A stretch of 64,000 nt of DNA from contig NW_006768825.1 of the NCBI RefSeq assembly GCF_000204055.1, forward strand, positions 408,776 to 472,775. Direction: 5' to 3'. The notes under the pieces were generated by a model. That model was not told the origin of the DNA, made no database searches, and saw nothing but the letters and a program-made list of their open reading frames with translations. A program made the position numbers and the translations under genes. Numbering within the stretch: the stretch's first letter is position 1; each line of letters opens with the position of its first letter. Below, one piece after another: positions 60,744 to 64,000 of this stretch. Origin of the DNA: Melampsora larici-populina 98AG31 (taxonomy: Eukaryota > Basidiomycota > Pucciniomycetes > Pucciniales > Melampsoraceae).

Positions 60744-61261
60744 TTATTTCATAAACCATCTCATTAATTTATTAGCTAGATGAAGACAAACAACCGAAGC
60801 AACAAAAGCGACTGAAAGACCTAAAACCACCACAGGTTCACTACCAAAGAAAAGCACAGATGATCAATGAACTGTATAGAAGAAGAACAAGAGAGAAGAA
60901 AGAAACTTACACTTTCAAACCAACGTTATCATCTTGAGTATAAAGTCTCATCATCGTATTACTACTACCACCATGACCAGCAGCTCTAGTAGAAGTAGGT
61001 CGATCTTTATCATTCTTGGATGGTAAATTAGCTGCTCTTCGTCTGTTTAACCAATCAAACCGACTTTAGTGATCTTCTTCCCCGAAGTTTTGACTATTGA
61101 TGGAAACACTTTACCTGACTGTTTGACCTGCTGCTGCTCTGGCTGCTAATGAGTTGGCAGTGATTGCGTCTGATTTTTCTTCGACCTGATTTGATGGAAA
61201 GAAGTTAGTTTTTCCAAGTGAGTTTGGATTCGACTTTCTGAATTGAAGTTGAGCATACCAT
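60744..61261 (-). CDS. SBH1: Sec61 beta subunit of the ER translocon
   Basis: Small tail-anchored subunit of the Sec61 protein channel in the ER membrane. Four coding exons: 61261-61259 (the ATG alone), 61185-61115, 61042-60911, 60840-60744, giving 100 aa. The sequence MVEEKSDAITANSLAARAAA, TVRRRAANLPS, the very conserved RAAGHGGSSNTMMRLYTQDD and VGLKVEPVVVLGLSVAF, then the membrane anchor (FVASVVCLHLANKLMRWF) and a short basic end define the family. Too short and too split to appear as one open frame. The first coding exon holds only the start codon, followed by a phase-0 intron. Confidence 0.93.
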
Positions 61262-61662
61262 TTTTGAGTTTGATATGAATGAGTTTTGAGAGTTCTTTAG
61301 TTCTTTGATGGTGGTGGTAGTGGTAGTGGTGTGTTTTAAGAATTCATTTGACTTTCAACTGGAAACCAGTTGACCAACTATGTAGGACGTGGCATAGTGA
61401 ATAAGGCTATCCTATTAAGCTAATCATGACACTCATTATAAGACTATTCATCACACACCCCTCGGTACTCTTCAGTCGGACTTCAACTCTAAACTTATCT
61501 TCAATCTTCACCTCATCGTTCACTATTCACCATCATCATCGTCATCAAACCACGGACTATCGAAACAAATCTATCAATCCTAGAATCAAAATCGAAACAA
61601 ACTATCCAGTCTGAATATCTAAAATCATCAAACCATCACTTCATCAAAAACGATTTCACAAA
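61262..61662. promoter_or_regulatory. Shared divergent promoter of Sec61 beta and PRP22
   Basis: The start codons point apart across 401 bp. A GGTGGTGGTAGTGGTAGTGG stretch lies at 61309-61330 near the Sec61 beta start, and CATCATCATCGTCATC near 61530 in the PRP22 5' UTR. Confidence 0.5.

Positions 61663-64000
<2,338 letters not shown>

Overview
The window looks like a piece of a basidiomycete nuclear genome, most likely a rust fungus (Pucciniales, Melampsora-like). This is inferred from many short GT-AG introns (about 50-120 bp), several small secreted cysteine-containing proteins, low gene density with abundant transposon remnants, and housekeeping proteins of basidiomycete type. No CRISPR array, rRNA gene or convincing tRNA gene was seen. 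Exon models were built by hand from splice signals; each total was checked for divisibility by three, and all but one gene passed.

Layout. 1-3349: 5' part of a Ty3/gypsy LTR retrotransposon on the minus strand, running off the left edge. 3738-6715: YDR124W-like helical-bundle protein. 7856-10397: lysophospholipase (phospholipase B) whose reading frame breaks at the first intron. 12984-13443: ribosomal protein eL32. 15690-17929: an 11-exon secreted protein made of three tandem three-exon blocks packed with kexin sites, the most striking locus here. 18833-26666: an MLH3-type MutL homologue flanked by two divergent copies of an unnamed protein family. 28000-31665: a secreted expansin-like protein and a small secreted cysteine-rich protein. 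34143-36382: LCB2, a serine palmitoyltransferase subunit. 36786-38283: a 1.5 kb terminal-inverted-repeat element. 41548-42814: splicing factor BUD13/CWC26. 44327-47462: two secreted proteins sharing one intron-phase pattern; the 3' end of the first carries a 466 bp TA-flanked MITE. 48342-51819: a divergently transcribed ING-family PHD protein and frataxin, with a degenerate inverted ING copy at 48058-48260. 52169-54680: wrecked Mutator-like transposase. 56278-59021: two nested inverted-repeat elements, each flanked by TAA. 59115-64000: tRNA adenosine deaminase subunit TAD3, Sec61 beta, and the start of the spliceosomal DEAH helicase PRP22, which runs off the right edge.

The housekeeping genes span translation, sphingolipid synthesis, ER translocation, iron-sulfur biogenesis, splicing, chromatin and recombination, and no operon-like logic links them. 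The secreted genes (kexin-repeat protein, expansin-like protein, lysophospholipase and three small secreted proteins) lie among repeats, as is usual for plant-interaction gene candidates. That role is inference.
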